Positions 28,970 through 37,400 of a stretch of DNA of 64,000 nucleotides are shown piece after piece. The stretch lies in the IMG/VR virus record IMGVR_UViG_3300023174_003158, positions 29,229 to 93,228 of that record; one strand, written 5' to 3'. The notes below the pieces were generated by a model. It made no database searches. It worked only from the letters and a program-made list of their open reading frames with translations, and was not told the DNA's origin. This DNA comes from a virus. Position 1 is the stretch's first letter. Each line of letters opens with the position of its first letter. A program made the position numbers and the translations under genes.

Positions 28970-29305
28970 TTAATCATCATTTGGTTCATTCTCACGCCAG
29001 AATGGGTCGTAGTTTAAAGACGATACTCTAAGATACATATCGGATTCTGTTTCATTTCCCTTCGAATTATGCATAAGAGGGTAAATTAGTTTGAACCCAA
29101 AATAATCTTTAACATCGTCTCTAATTTCTTGTCGTAAAACCCAATCTTCGTTTGGGATTCTTTTATCTTCTTGTTTAAAAAATACTTTAATTTCCGGAAT
29201 GTCTTCTGTATAATACGTTATCTCCACATTTTCAACTTGAGGATAATATGATAATATAAATTTTTTTACCGCCTTTGCTTTCCAATTTGGATTAGGATAT
29301 TCCAT
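28970..29305 (-). CDS. Small soluble protein, unknown (111 aa)
   Basis: I choose ATG at 29305 (MEYPNPNWK) over an in-frame GTG at 29320, because a near-consensus TATTTAG box sits exactly 4 nt before this ATG, as in six other genes. The protein has an N-terminal basic helix, central beta strands (VEITYYTEDIPEIKVFF) and an acidic C-terminus (ENEPNDD). It lies among small membrane-protein genes in the presumed lysis block. No family recognised. Confidence 0.6.
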   Translation of the reverse strand: MEYPNPNWKAKAVKKFILSYYPQVENVEITYYTEDIPEIKVFFKQEDKRIPNEDWVLRQEIRDDVKDYFGFKLIYPLMHNSKGNETESDMYLRVSSLNYDPFWRENEPNDD

Positions 29306-29328
29306 AATACTAAATATCACTTATAATT

Positions 29329-29361
29329 AAAAACCCTCCTTTATGGGGGAGGGGTGGTTTT
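29329..29361 (-). terminator. Hairpin after the 84-aa membrane protein gene
   Basis: CCCTCC (29334-29339) pairs with GGAGGG (29348-29353). On the minus strand the stem is followed by a run of T. It lies 19 nt beyond the stop at 29380. Confidence 0.65.
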
Positions 29362-29379
29362 AATATTTTACTTGTTAGG

Positions 29380-29634
29380 TTATTCAATCGGGGGTTTATT
29401 TGATGAGTCAGGTGTTTTTTTTGTGAATATTTTCTCCACCACCGTAAGACCAAGTCCCCCTCCAACAATAAGAGCGAGAGCATCAAACATAAATTCAGGT
29501 GTAACCCAATTTTCAGCTTTAAATGTTGCAACTAAAGTAACAAAAATTATTGTGAATAATGAAATTAGTGCCGCGAACCTTTTGCTTGATTCTGGTGTGT
29601 CTTGACTTAAAAGTCTAGTAAAAAAATTTTTCAT
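29380..29634 (-). CDS. Small membrane protein, second holin-like (84 aa)
   Basis: Two hydrophobic segments: about 20-40 (FAALISLFTIIFVTLVATF) and 50-68 (FDALALIVGGGLGLTVVEKI). A basic N-terminus (MKNFFTRLLSQ) and a short polar tail frame them. Size and two-span layout fit a holin or antiholin, or another small lysis-associated membrane protein. Read from its own TATTTAT box (17 nt upstream) and ended by a hairpin, so it looks like a single-gene unit. Confidence 0.65.
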   Translation of the reverse strand: MKNFFTRLLSQDTPESSKRFAALISLFTIIFVTLVATFKAENWVTPEFMFDALALIVGGGLGLTVVEKIFTKKTPDSSNKPPIE

Positions 29635-29651
29635 AGGTTAGTTGTTTATAT

Positions 29652-29658
29652 ATAAATA
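29652..29658 (-). promoter_or_regulatory. TATTTAT box upstream of the 84-aa gene
   Basis: Ends 17 nt before the ATG at 29634. Confidence 0.5.
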
Positions 29659-29702
29659 CAAAAAAAATTTACAATAATAACATCACACCAAAAAAAGTAA
29701 AT

Positions 29703-29728
29703 AAAAAACCCCTCTAATTTGAGGGGTT
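29703..29728 (-). terminator. Rho-independent terminator after the 164-aa gene
   Basis: AACCCCTC (29707-29714) and GAGGGGTT (29721-29728) form a perfect 8-bp stem with a 6-nt loop, followed on the minus strand by TTTT. Starts 20 nt past the stop at 29748. Confidence 0.9.
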
Positions 29729-29747
29729 ATATTATATTAATAATTAA

Positions 29748-30242
29748 TTATCTTCCAGAACCAAATCCAGTCCATGCGTTAACAGGACAACCATATCTCC
29801 TACTTCTTACTCCCGTAATTAAAACAATTAACAAAATTATTGCAAACCCTATCACCCAAACCATTTCACCTTTGTCAATCCCCTCCTTAATAGATTTCTT
29901 ACTTTTTCTTAAATTTAATAATTTTCTTAACTCACTTTTCAAACTATCTTTATTATCCTTTATACTACAAAAATAATTTTTAACTTTTTCTTCTAATGCT
30001 TTGACATCCACATTTTTATTTGTACTTGGCTCCGGTCCTACTGAATATGTTTTTTCCATATTTTCTAATTCGTCGTCATCTGCAAGTGTAACTAAACTAA
30101 TCCCCGGCAATCCATCACTCGTTAACATAGAATTAATTTCTGATACCGCTTGTTCCGCAGCCACATTTTGTTCCGATTCCTTTATTACTCTTCTAACCAA
30201 TCTTGTTAAATCGTTTTCCGTTAATCTTATAATTTTTCCCAT
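29748..30242 (-). CDS. Single-pass protein with N-terminal targeting-like peptide (164 aa)
   Basis: Begins with IIRLTENDLTRLVRRVIKES, an amphipathic basic helix. It ends in I-K-E, which fits the (I/L)-x-E cleavage rule of T4 prohead protease and its capsid-targeting peptides. The middle is charged and probably coiled. One transmembrane segment lies near residues 128-145 (VWVIGFAIILLIVLITGV), followed by a basic Gly-rich tail. Similar N-termini recur in large phages of Bacteroidetes, as far as I recall. It could be an internal virion protein; function is inference. It has its own box and terminator. Confidence 0.65.
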   Translation of the reverse strand: MGKIIRLTENDLTRLVRRVIKESEQNVAAEQAVSEINSMLTSDGLPGISLVTLADDDELENMEKTYSVGPEPSTNKNVDVKALEEKVKNYFCSIKDNKDSLKSELRKLLNLRKSKKSIKEGIDKGEMVWVIGFAIILLIVLITGVRSRRYGCPVNAWTGFGSGR

Positions 30243-30257
30243 AATATATTTTTATAT

Positions 30258-30264
30258 ATAAATA
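30258..30264 (-). promoter_or_regulatory. TATTTAT box upstream of the 164-aa gene
   Basis: Ends 15 nt before the ATG at 30242. Confidence 0.55.
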
Positions 30265-30274
30265 TACCACATTA

Positions 30275-30303
30275 ATAAAAAACCCCACTTTAAGGGTAGG
30301 GTT
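30275..30303 (-). terminator. Rho-independent terminator after uvsX
   Basis: AACCCCAC (30281-30288) pairs with GTAGGGTT (30296-30303), one G-U pair included, loop of 7 nt. A run of T follows on the minus strand. It begins 5 nt after the uvsX stop. Confidence 0.85.
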
Positions 30304-30308
30304 AATTT

Positions 30309-31304
30309 TTATTCTGTAATTTCTACTTCTTCTGATTCTTCAAGTTTTATCTCACCGTCTCCGGATAGTATCGCGTTCCAGTATTGAGAATAATCCTTTT
30401 TATATTTTTCCAAATCTTCTTTGGTGTCTTGGATATATCCGTTATGAACCGCAATAACCTTACCATCTTTATAACCCAAACCATTTACGTGGTTTTTAAG
30501 TATAGATATTTTTGTTCTAATTGCGTACGATACAGTTCTACCATTCTTAGTTGCGGTGATATGATTGATACCCGCATTCTTTTGGTTACCGAATAAGAAC
30601 ACTAATGATGATGCCAACCATAATGCCTCACCACCTTTCGCCTTAATCGTTGGTTGTCCGAATGGATTGTCCGGTAACTCAACCCAAGGCTGATTAACCA
30701 CAACCATTGTATTATAGTAAGGATAATCCTCTTTCTTTGACTTTGTAATTCTTGAATGAACTCCCATTCCAATCTTATCTGCTAACGTGGATGCGTTATG
30801 CTGTTTCCCACCTTTACCATCAAACGTCATTTTACAAGGAATAGAACCAACCGAATCCCATAAGAACAATAAGTTATATGGAACCTCACCTTTTTCTTGT
30901 GCGTCCAATACCTGATTAATAAAATCTGTTACTTGTTCGATATAATCAAACGAATCATTAAAGATAAAATCTCCGTCCCATTCTCCGTTTTCATTCTTTG
31001 TTGCTTGTAATCCCAACTCAACTGCGTGGTCCCAACTCCATTTCTTCTCGGTGATAATAAACACAGGTAGATGTCCTTTCTTTTGAGCATCTGCCGCCGC
31101 AAGTATCATTGAGGTTGTCTTACTACTATTACTATGTCCCAAGAACATATTGATTCCACCCATTACAGGTCCGGGCACTCCACAAGCATTATGAAAGGCC
31201 TCACCACAATTGTAGTAGTTTGTTTCTTTATATTTTGTTTTGGTTGAGAACTTATCTTTTATGTTCCCAATTCCTCCGATGTCTTTTTTCTTAATTCCTG
31301 CCAT
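30309..31304 (-). CDS. uvsX: RecA-like recombinase UvsX (331 aa)
   Basis: Strand-exchange protein for recombination-dependent replication and repair. The ATPase core shows Walker A GHSNSSKTT at 56-64, with the Ser-rich, Pro-less form typical of the UvsX branch rather than GPESSGKTT of bacterial RecA. Walker B is LLFLWD at about 145-150, followed by SVGSIP, and NQPWVELPDNPFGQ lies in the L1/L2 region. T4 UvsX is 391 aa. The C-terminus is acidic (EESEEVEITE). It lies downstream of gp32, which it works with on single-stranded DNA, and ends at a clear terminator. Confidence 0.92.
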   Translation of the reverse strand: MAGIKKKDIGGIGNIKDKFSTKTKYKETNYYNCGEAFHNACGVPGPVMGGINMFLGHSNSSKTTSMILAAADAQKKGHLPVFIITEKKWSWDHAVELGLQATKNENGEWDGDFIFNDSFDYIEQVTDFINQVLDAQEKGEVPYNLLFLWDSVGSIPCKMTFDGKGGKQHNASTLADKIGMGVHSRITKSKKEDYPYYNTMVVVNQPWVELPDNPFGQPTIKAKGGEALWLASSLVFLFGNQKNAGINHITATKNGRTVSYAIRTKISILKNHVNGLGYKDGKVIAVHNGYIQDTKEDLEKYKKDYSQYWNAILSGDGEIKLEESEEVEITE

Positions 31305-31323
31305 AAATTATTTTTTTTTATTT

Positions 31324-32268
31324 TTAAAAATTTAATAAACTGATTGTGTTGTTAATACTATTTTCCGGACTTAAATAATCTTCATAATATTTTCTAGCAT
31401 TTTTTGATATAAATTCTAAAAAATTTTTATCGTCTTTTACCTCCAAAAACCTATCTATAATCATTTTTGCATGACTTTGGGAACCCCAATTATCATTTAT
31501 ATTTTTTAAATCATCAGGTCTATCGATTGATATATAATGATAGTTAGGTATTAATGGTTGTCTCATTTCACTAAGGTATTCAAACCTAATAAATGGTATC
31601 CCGATTGCCATATATTCAACATCTCTGTAACAAAACTCCCCAACACCTGAAATTGATAATCCTACGGAATATTTAATCATTTCTTCAATATATTTTTCAA
31701 ATGGTGCATTTAACGACTCTCCACCATAAAAAAAATTATTATCTAATTTATTTACAATATTTCTAATACGTAAATCACCTCTGAAGTATAATTTATCAAA
31801 GAAAAAATTTGATTTTTTTCTTTGATGATAAAAATAATCTAAATCAAAATCATTTGCTTTAAAGTAAATCCAAGGTTTATATTTATATCTGAATTTTTCA
31901 TCAACTAAAATTTCTATTTTTTTTCTATTAAATTGACTTATGTAAATATCGGTTATATTATCGTTTGATTGTAGATTAATAATATCGTCTGAAACAATAT
32001 CCGCAACACTAAAAACTTTAGCCTTTTTTGTATCAAAATCTTCTATTATCATCTCACAATCTCCAAGATTTATTGTCCTTGGATTTTCAGATTCATCTAA
32101 ATCTAATACAATAGGGTTACGTTTTTTATGAGAATTTTTTGAATATCCGTTAATAATAACTTCGTTTTTATATGAAATATATCTAATTAAATTATTAAAA
32201 AATATATTAAAATATCTAATTTTATAATTATTATAGTTAACTTGATGGTGTATTATTAGTTTTTTCAT
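31324..32268 (-). CDS. Glycosyltransferase-like protein (314 aa)
   Basis: A two-lobed alpha/beta protein with no membrane segment. The C-terminal lobe has GVGEFCYRDVEYMAIGIPFI, then PLIPNYHYISI and a C-terminal helix (NARKYYEDYLSPENS). This is the layout of the donor-binding half of GT-B type glycosyltransferases. The substrate cannot be told: DNA bases, virion proteins or host surface glycans are all possible. The gene is more AT- and Asn/Lys-rich than its neighbours and has drifted relative to known families. The start overlaps the previous stop by one base (TAATG) and it ends 20 nt before uvsX. Confidence 0.6.
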   Translation of the reverse strand: MKKLIIHHQVNYNNYKIRYFNIFFNNLIRYISYKNEVIINGYSKNSHKKRNPIVLDLDESENPRTINLGDCEMIIEDFDTKKAKVFSVADIVSDDIINLQSNDNITDIYISQFNRKKIEILVDEKFRYKYKPWIYFKANDFDLDYFYHQRKKSNFFFDKLYFRGDLRIRNIVNKLDNNFFYGGESLNAPFEKYIEEMIKYSVGLSISGVGEFCYRDVEYMAIGIPFIRFEYLSEMRQPLIPNYHYISIDRPDDLKNINDNWGSQSHAKMIIDRFLEVKDDKNFLEFISKNARKYYEDYLSPENSINNTISLLNF

Positions 32269-32489
32269 TATTGTATTTCTTCGTTAGGTAAATCTTCAAC
32301 AATCCAAGTCATTAATTCTTTATCTATTATTTCTTTCCATATACCTTCTTCAAGTATAAAAAAGTCACCTCCTTTACTATGTTCGCTAATCCTTATTTCG
32401 TGTTGAACCCCATTTTCATCCTCTATGGTACACTCTTTCGTTTCCATATAGTAAACAATCTCGGGTTCTGTTTTTAATTTGTAAGTCAT
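32268..32489 (-). CDS. Small acidic protein, unknown (73 aa)
   Basis: I take the start at 32489 (MTYKLKTEPEIVYY) because the longer in-frame start at 32528 lies inside the gp32 terminator stem. The protein is acidic with a beta-rich start and the C-terminus WIVEDLPNEE. It is coupled to the glycosyltransferase-like gene by TAATG. No family recognised. Confidence 0.6.
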   Translation of the reverse strand: MTYKLKTEPEIVYYMETKECTIEDENGVQHEIRISEHSKGGDFFILEEGIWKEIIDKELMTWIVEDLPNEEIQ

Positions 32490-32502
32490 AAATTTAACGA
32501 TT

Positions 32503-32532
32503 AAAAAAGGGTGAGGTTTTATCCCCACCCTT
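32503..32532 (-). terminator. Terminator after gp32 gene
   Basis: AAGGGTG (32507-32513) pairs with CACCCTT (32526-32532); inner GG/CC pairs extend it. TTTTTT follows on the minus strand. It begins 16 nt after the gp32 stop, so gp32 may be made in excess over the genes beyond. Confidence 0.8.
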
Positions 32533-32547
32533 AAAGTTTAAGTTTAA

Positions 32548-33399
32548 TTAGAATGGTAACTCTGTGTCAACCTCAGAATCCATTTGAGGGTCAACATAAG
32601 ATTTAGATTTTGAACCACCACCAATAGTTGTAGTAGATTCTTCACTATCTCCATACACATAACCACCTTTGTCATTATCCCATTTCGGTGTTTTTCCTTG
32701 TGCGATTGCCTCCAAATACTCAACAGGTTTTTTAGAATAGACATCTCTCCAAGTTAACTCATCACTCATCCACTCTTTCATTTGGTCTTTATCCTCCGAA
32801 AGTGGTTGAACGTCGTCATACATAATGGTAGATACCGAAGTATACTCTTTACCTTTACCTGTCTTTGATTTTGTTAATTCAATAATCAAATCACGACCCT
32901 TTTCAGCATCTGTTACATCACCCTTGTTCTTCCAAATAGGAATGATTTTATCAAGAATACCATCATTCTTATAGTTGTGTTTGAATCTCCAAAACTTTGG
33001 TCCGTCTTCTTCTTTGTCTCTGTCAATAACTTTAACAATGTAGAATTTACGAGATTTGTATTGTTTTGCTAATTCTTTATCAGATTCTTTACCCGTAGAA
33101 TTTAATTCTTCGTAAACCTCATTTAGTGGTGAACGTTCGTTGTCATTCTTTCCCGGGTCAAAGAATTTTTGCCATTGACCTCCAACTTGGATTTCATGGT
33201 ACCAAGCCTCTTTAAATGGTGAAGAACCATCGGGTGTTGGTAGGATTCTAATTCTTCTTTGTCCTGATTTTTCTTTGTCTCCTAATAACAAAGCAAAATA
33301 CTTTTTCATTCTTTCGTCTTGCGACATCTTGTTTTGGGCTCCGCCAGAACTTTGATTTTTTTCATACTGTGCCAATACGGCGTCGAGTGCACTCATCAT
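32548..33399 (-). CDS. gp32: Single-stranded DNA-binding protein, gp32-like (283 aa)
   Basis: Matches the gp32 plan: a basic N-terminal segment, an OB-fold core with RRIRILPTPDG, EIQVGGQWQKFFDPG and KFWRFKHNYKNDGILDKI, and an acidic tail ending SEVDTELPF that would recruit replication partners. T4 gp32 is 301 aa. The protein contains no cysteine at all, so the zinc site of T4 gp32 (His-Cys3) is absent. A sigma70-like promoter lies upstream, an efficient terminator downstream. Two Met codons begin the gene; either could be used. Confidence 0.85.
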   Translation of the reverse strand: MMSALDAVLAQYEKNQSSGGAQNKMSQDERMKKYFALLLGDKEKSGQRRIRILPTPDGSSPFKEAWYHEIQVGGQWQKFFDPGKNDNERSPLNEVYEELNSTGKESDKELAKQYKSRKFYIVKVIDRDKEEDGPKFWRFKHNYKNDGILDKIIPIWKNKGDVTDAEKGRDLIIELTKSKTGKGKEYTSVSTIMYDDVQPLSEDKDQMKEWMSDELTWRDVYSKKPVEYLEAIAQGKTPKWDNDKGGYVYGDSEESTTTIGGGSKSKSYVDPQMDSEVDTELPF

Positions 33400-33433
33400 A
33401 GTTGTTTAATTTTAATTGTTTATTTATATTACA

Positions 33434-33462
33434 AGTATAGTAATAGTTTTTGCTTATGTCAA
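33434..33462 (-). promoter_or_regulatory. Sigma70-like early promoter of gp32
   Basis: Minus strand TTGACA (33462-33457) and TATACT (33439-33434) with exactly 17 nt between. Read in the Bacteroidetes frame it is TTTG-N20-TATACTTG. Confidence 0.7.
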
Positions 33463-33473
33463 ATAAATAAAAA

Positions 33474-33498
33474 TGGATATCACGATTTGTGATATCCA
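33474..33498 (-). terminator. Rho-independent terminator after the 219-aa gene
   Basis: TGGATATCAC (33474-33483) and GTGATATCCA (33489-33498) form a perfect 10-bp stem with a 5-nt loop, followed on the minus strand by TTTTTATTTATTT. Confidence 0.9.
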
Positions 33499-33524
33499 AA
33501 TATATATTTTTAAAAATTTAATAA

Positions 33525-34184
33525 TTACATCGTAGTTTCGTCTTCATCGTTTGGTGAAAAAGTATTTTTAATCTCACCGTCTGAAATATCTGTTATATCA
33601 TCAGTAGTTAAAACATATTCATTTTTTCCTGTTTTTTCCATATCAGCTTGTTTATCTGTAAAAAAATCAGATAACTTTTGATTAAAAGGATATGAATCAT
33701 AACTCCTTAATTCCAATTTCTCTTGTGGTGTTTTTTCTCTATACTTCTCAATCTTGTTCTCCAAACTATTAAGTTTGGCAACAATTTGGTCCATATCAAC
33801 CAACTTGGATTCCAAGTTAGATAATTGTGAAAATAAATTATTAAAATATTCTTCTTGCTTTTTTTCAATATTTTCCTGTGATGTAACTAAATCAGTTATC
33901 TCTAACTCTTCAGTATCATCCTCCCCTTCTTCGGATTTTCCCTTATTATCAATTTTTTCAACTTCATCATCCGCAGAAACGTCAATTGGTTGTGCCTCCG
34001 CATCGGCACCTCCCGCAGGTGGTGGTGCTCCCGCATCTCCTCCCGGTTCAGGTGAAGGTGGTGGTGCACCCGCATCCCCTTCCGCAGGTGGAGGAGGTGG
34101 CGGAGGAGCATCTTGCTCCATAATATATTTATTAATACTTCTATATCTTTCTATTTCTCTAAGAATCTTCTTATCAATTGCCAT
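33525..34184 (-). CDS. Proline-rich acidic coiled-coil protein (219 aa)
   Basis: Residues 1-23 form a basic helix ending in Y-I-M-E, compatible with a prohead-protease site of the (I/L)-x-E type. Then comes a Pro/Gly/Ala run (DAPPPPPPPAEG and repeats of GDAGAPPP), an acidic stretch, a coiled coil at about 100-150 (NLESKLVDMDQIVAKLNSLE) and an acidic C-terminal domain with SYDSYPFNQKLSDFF. It follows the hub gene and a 74-aa gene and ends at a strong terminator, so it closes the tail operon. Probably a virion or assembly protein; no family recognised. Confidence 0.65.
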   Translation of the reverse strand: MAIDKKILREIERYRSINKYIMEQDAPPPPPPPAEGDAGAPPPSPEPGGDAGAPPPAGGADAEAQPIDVSADDEVEKIDNKGKSEEGEDDTEELEITDLVTSQENIEKKQEEYFNNLFSQLSNLESKLVDMDQIVAKLNSLENKIEKYREKTPQEKLELRSYDSYPFNQKLSDFFTDKQADMEKTGKNEYVLTTDDITDISDGEIKNTFSPNDEDETTM

Positions 34185-34189
34185 TTTAA

Positions 34190-34414
34190 TTAATCGTTTA
34201 ATAATTGTTTTATACCTCTTACGGTTTCTACTTTTACTTGTCTATTTACAGTTGTTTGATGTCCGGCTCTTTCAATAAGTCCGTCTTTTTCTCTAACAAC
34301 GTAACAATCTCCTGTTTCTAAATCACAAACTTCTTTTGTTCCATTACCCATAGATTGTTCTGAGTATTGTCCCTGTTTTCCAAGATAGTTGTTTAATTTT
34401 GATGTTAAGTCCAT
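34190..34414 (-). CDS. Small unknown protein (74 aa)
   Basis: Start taken at 34414 (MDLTSKLNNYLGKQG): a TATTTAT box lies 16 nt upstream, while the longer start at 34441 would overlap that box. The protein has a helical N-terminus, a central CDLETGDCYVVREKDGLIER beta-hairpin-like piece and a helical end. It ends 5 nt before the 219-aa gene, so the two are probably one unit. No function recognised. Confidence 0.6.
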   Translation of the reverse strand: MDLTSKLNNYLGKQGQYSEQSMGNGTKEVCDLETGDCYVVREKDGLIERAGHQTTVNRQVKVETVRGIKQLLND

Positions 34415-34430
34415 ATTATATGTTTTATTT

Positions 34431-34437
34431 ATAAATA
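34431..34437 (-). promoter_or_regulatory. TATTTAT box upstream of the 74-aa gene
   Basis: Ends 16 nt before the ATG at 34414 and lies just inside the 31-nt gap after the hub gene. Confidence 0.5.
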
Positions 34438-34445
34438 TCAAAGTT

Positions 34446-37400
34446 TTATGGAATTACAACGTTACTTGTAATTATTTCATATTTTGTCGACCTTGTAGTA
34501 TCGGGGTCTCCATTACTTGTTATTGGTATAACGGTTACTTGGAATGAAAAATTATAACTTCCGGACAATAAACGATTTGTTGGATTTAATTGAACCACCA
34601 ATCCATATGGATTAACATACCACTGTTCGTCAGTTACTCTACTTCCTGTTGAGCCATCCCGAATACCTACAGGCGAGTTAGATGGTAAATTGAATTTTAT
34701 ATCAGATATTTTCCACTTTCCAACATTACTAGCAACTTTAAATGTTATTTTAGTGTCGTTATTACCCGCCTTTATTCTTTCTATTGTTAGTGTACTTACA
34801 ACATTTTGTGGTGTAGGATTTACAACTTGTGACGGTGTAGGTGTTGGAGTGGGAGTATAACTCTTACCATAAACAAATTTTTTAATATCCGTTTCACTTC
34901 CTAAATCAAATCCAGTCAATGGGTCTTTAATAAGTGATAATGCCGAATTAATATCATCAAGTGTTTTTTTATACGTAGTATCTTTACCCGCATTGAAATT
35001 TTCAACTGTAATAAAATTGTCCTGCCATTCACTACAATAATAAAATTTATAGATACCCATGTCCTTAATTTGATTAATTTTGGGTTGTAAAATTGATTTC
35101 ATAAAACCAACAAACAAATCTAAAGTTTTAAAATTAATAATTGCAATTGACTTGGTTGTAGATATTGCCTTGCTTGATATACAACAATAAGTTTTATTAA
35201 CAAATCCCGGATTGGAATCTAATGTGGTTTGATATTTTTTGTCAAGGGTTACCATTGAATAGTTATTGTTATAACCATTAAACACATTTTCTTTATATGT
35301 TCTCAAGTAACATAATATAAAGATTGCAGCACCTAACTCATTACTAACACCAGCTCTCTTTATTGCCTGTGTTAAATTATTTTGATTAATACTATTAGCA
35401 GTAGATGCGGTAACCACATATGTTGTATATGACGTGTCCGGTTTACAACTATTTTCAGTGTCCGGAGCATTACTTGAAGATTGGATTGTTTGTCCCGCAT
35501 TATTTTGTAATCCGGAAGAATTTGATGTTTGAGTTTCTTCATTACTATTTTTAACCAATTGTTCTAATTTAGTTAAAAGATTTTGATTAATACTTTGCAA
35601 GTACGTATCGATTGACGGTAAATCATAAACCCCTTGTCTTGTTCCGTTAAAAGATGTTTGGAAGGTTCCCGGAGTTATAACATGACTCACATCTGTAATA
35701 AAATACGGCCCATTAAACATTGGAACGTGTTTTAAATTAAAATACATTGTCGGTTGTATCATCGCATTTCCAAAACCAACAACTTCACACCCATAACTTC
35801 TTTGAGAGTAATAATTATATAAACTAACATTTTGGGTTGAAGTATTTCTACCGCCCGCCTGCTGCATCATATTGTATAACGTAGATATTGACTCTGATGT
35901 CCCTTTACCGGCCGCTTGTGAAACATTGAAGGAGTGAAACACATTTTGATTTCTTATTCCAATGTCAACATTAAAACCTACACACCTATTAGATAACGCA
36001 TAATCTTTTTTTCCTTCTTGACTCTCATTTAATGGATTACTTTTATCTAATTGTATCCCATCACTTCTAAATAAGAAATTTTTAGATTCATCTAAATCTA
36101 AATACCTAGATGGTGTTCCTGTAAAAAAACAAACAAGTTTTGGTCCTGATTCTCTATAATCAACACCTAAAAAAGTACCCCACATATTATCCGCAAATTT
36201 TGAAGTTGACTCTAACTTAACTTGGTCGGTTCCATCCACATCTTGTTTATTATAAAAATTAACATATGAGGGTAGATTCATTATTGTAAACTTATTAAAA
36301 ATTAGTATATTCGCAATACACGAATATACCGACATTGCACCAATATTACTTTTTTCAGATAAAAAATCTCTTAATGAAAAAATATCAATATATAATGTAT
36401 CCCCAACATTTCTACTCGCTTTATCTAGCATTAAAATATCTTCCAAAAAAGTTTTACTTGTAAAATCACCACCTGCAATCCACTTGTCATTTAATGCCTT
36501 TAGATTTTCCCATATATCAACTTTTGGTTGATTACCAGATACTGAAGAATTTATCGTCTTTTCGGGAGCTTCAGAGTAGTTCGGTAAAGTTTTTCTTATT
36601 TTTGTTAATACTCTATTTAAGGAATCATTTTGTAATTTATTACAACTTTTAAAATAATCATTTAATAGTTTAAAAAATTTAGAAGAATTCATTTTGGAAT
36701 CCACTAATTTTTGTGTTGCATAAATTTTAATAATTGATGCCAATTTTTTAACATTGTCCGCGGTAAATTCTATGTTATTATCAATAAAAAAATCTGTAAT
36801 ATATGAACCGCTATCTTTATACACCAACTCATTAATAGTTGAAAATCCAACACTTAAATATAACTCATTCCACGCCTGATTATTGGCGACACTTAATGCT
36901 TGTGATGCTCTTAATGTAACACCACCATTTACACTTGGTAAAGTACCGGCCAAATATGGTTTAAATATTTCTGGTGTTTCCAAATATGTTACAAAACTAG
37001 ACGGAGTTCCTGAAAGATGTAACAACACAGAATCAAAAATAAACCTATCATAATTTGATGGATTACCAAGTTTCAATATTACGTCATAATTTAAAAAATC
37101 TTCAATAATATTATTATATGTTGTAAACTGCTCCGTAATAGAATTTGTAAAATATTGTTCCTCAGACTCTTTATTGTTTTTAGTTCTCAAAGTCATTAAA
37201 TTTCTAAAAAGAAGTTGGAAATTCGTAAACGTTATTGACGCATTTGCGGGGTCTTTAAATAATATTGATTGTGATTTTCCAAGAGTCTGAGCGTTTTTTG
37301 CCGACTTAGAAAAATTCAAAAACTCTGTCTCAAACGTATCTAACATACTTTTATCAAAAACCGAAAAAATATCTTCTATCTTACTATACTCATCTTTATT

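Noticed and set aside
29310-29531. 73-codon minus-strand frame overlapping the 84-aa membrane protein gene
   Set aside because: Alternative frame of a gene with clear membrane-protein composition, box and terminator; no independent start signal.
33754-34278. A 174-codon + strand open frame rich in Ser and Gly
   Set aside because: It is antisense to the Pro-rich 219-aa gene and runs through its terminator-side context; composition mirrors the low-complexity sense protein, and no promoter or start signal fits.
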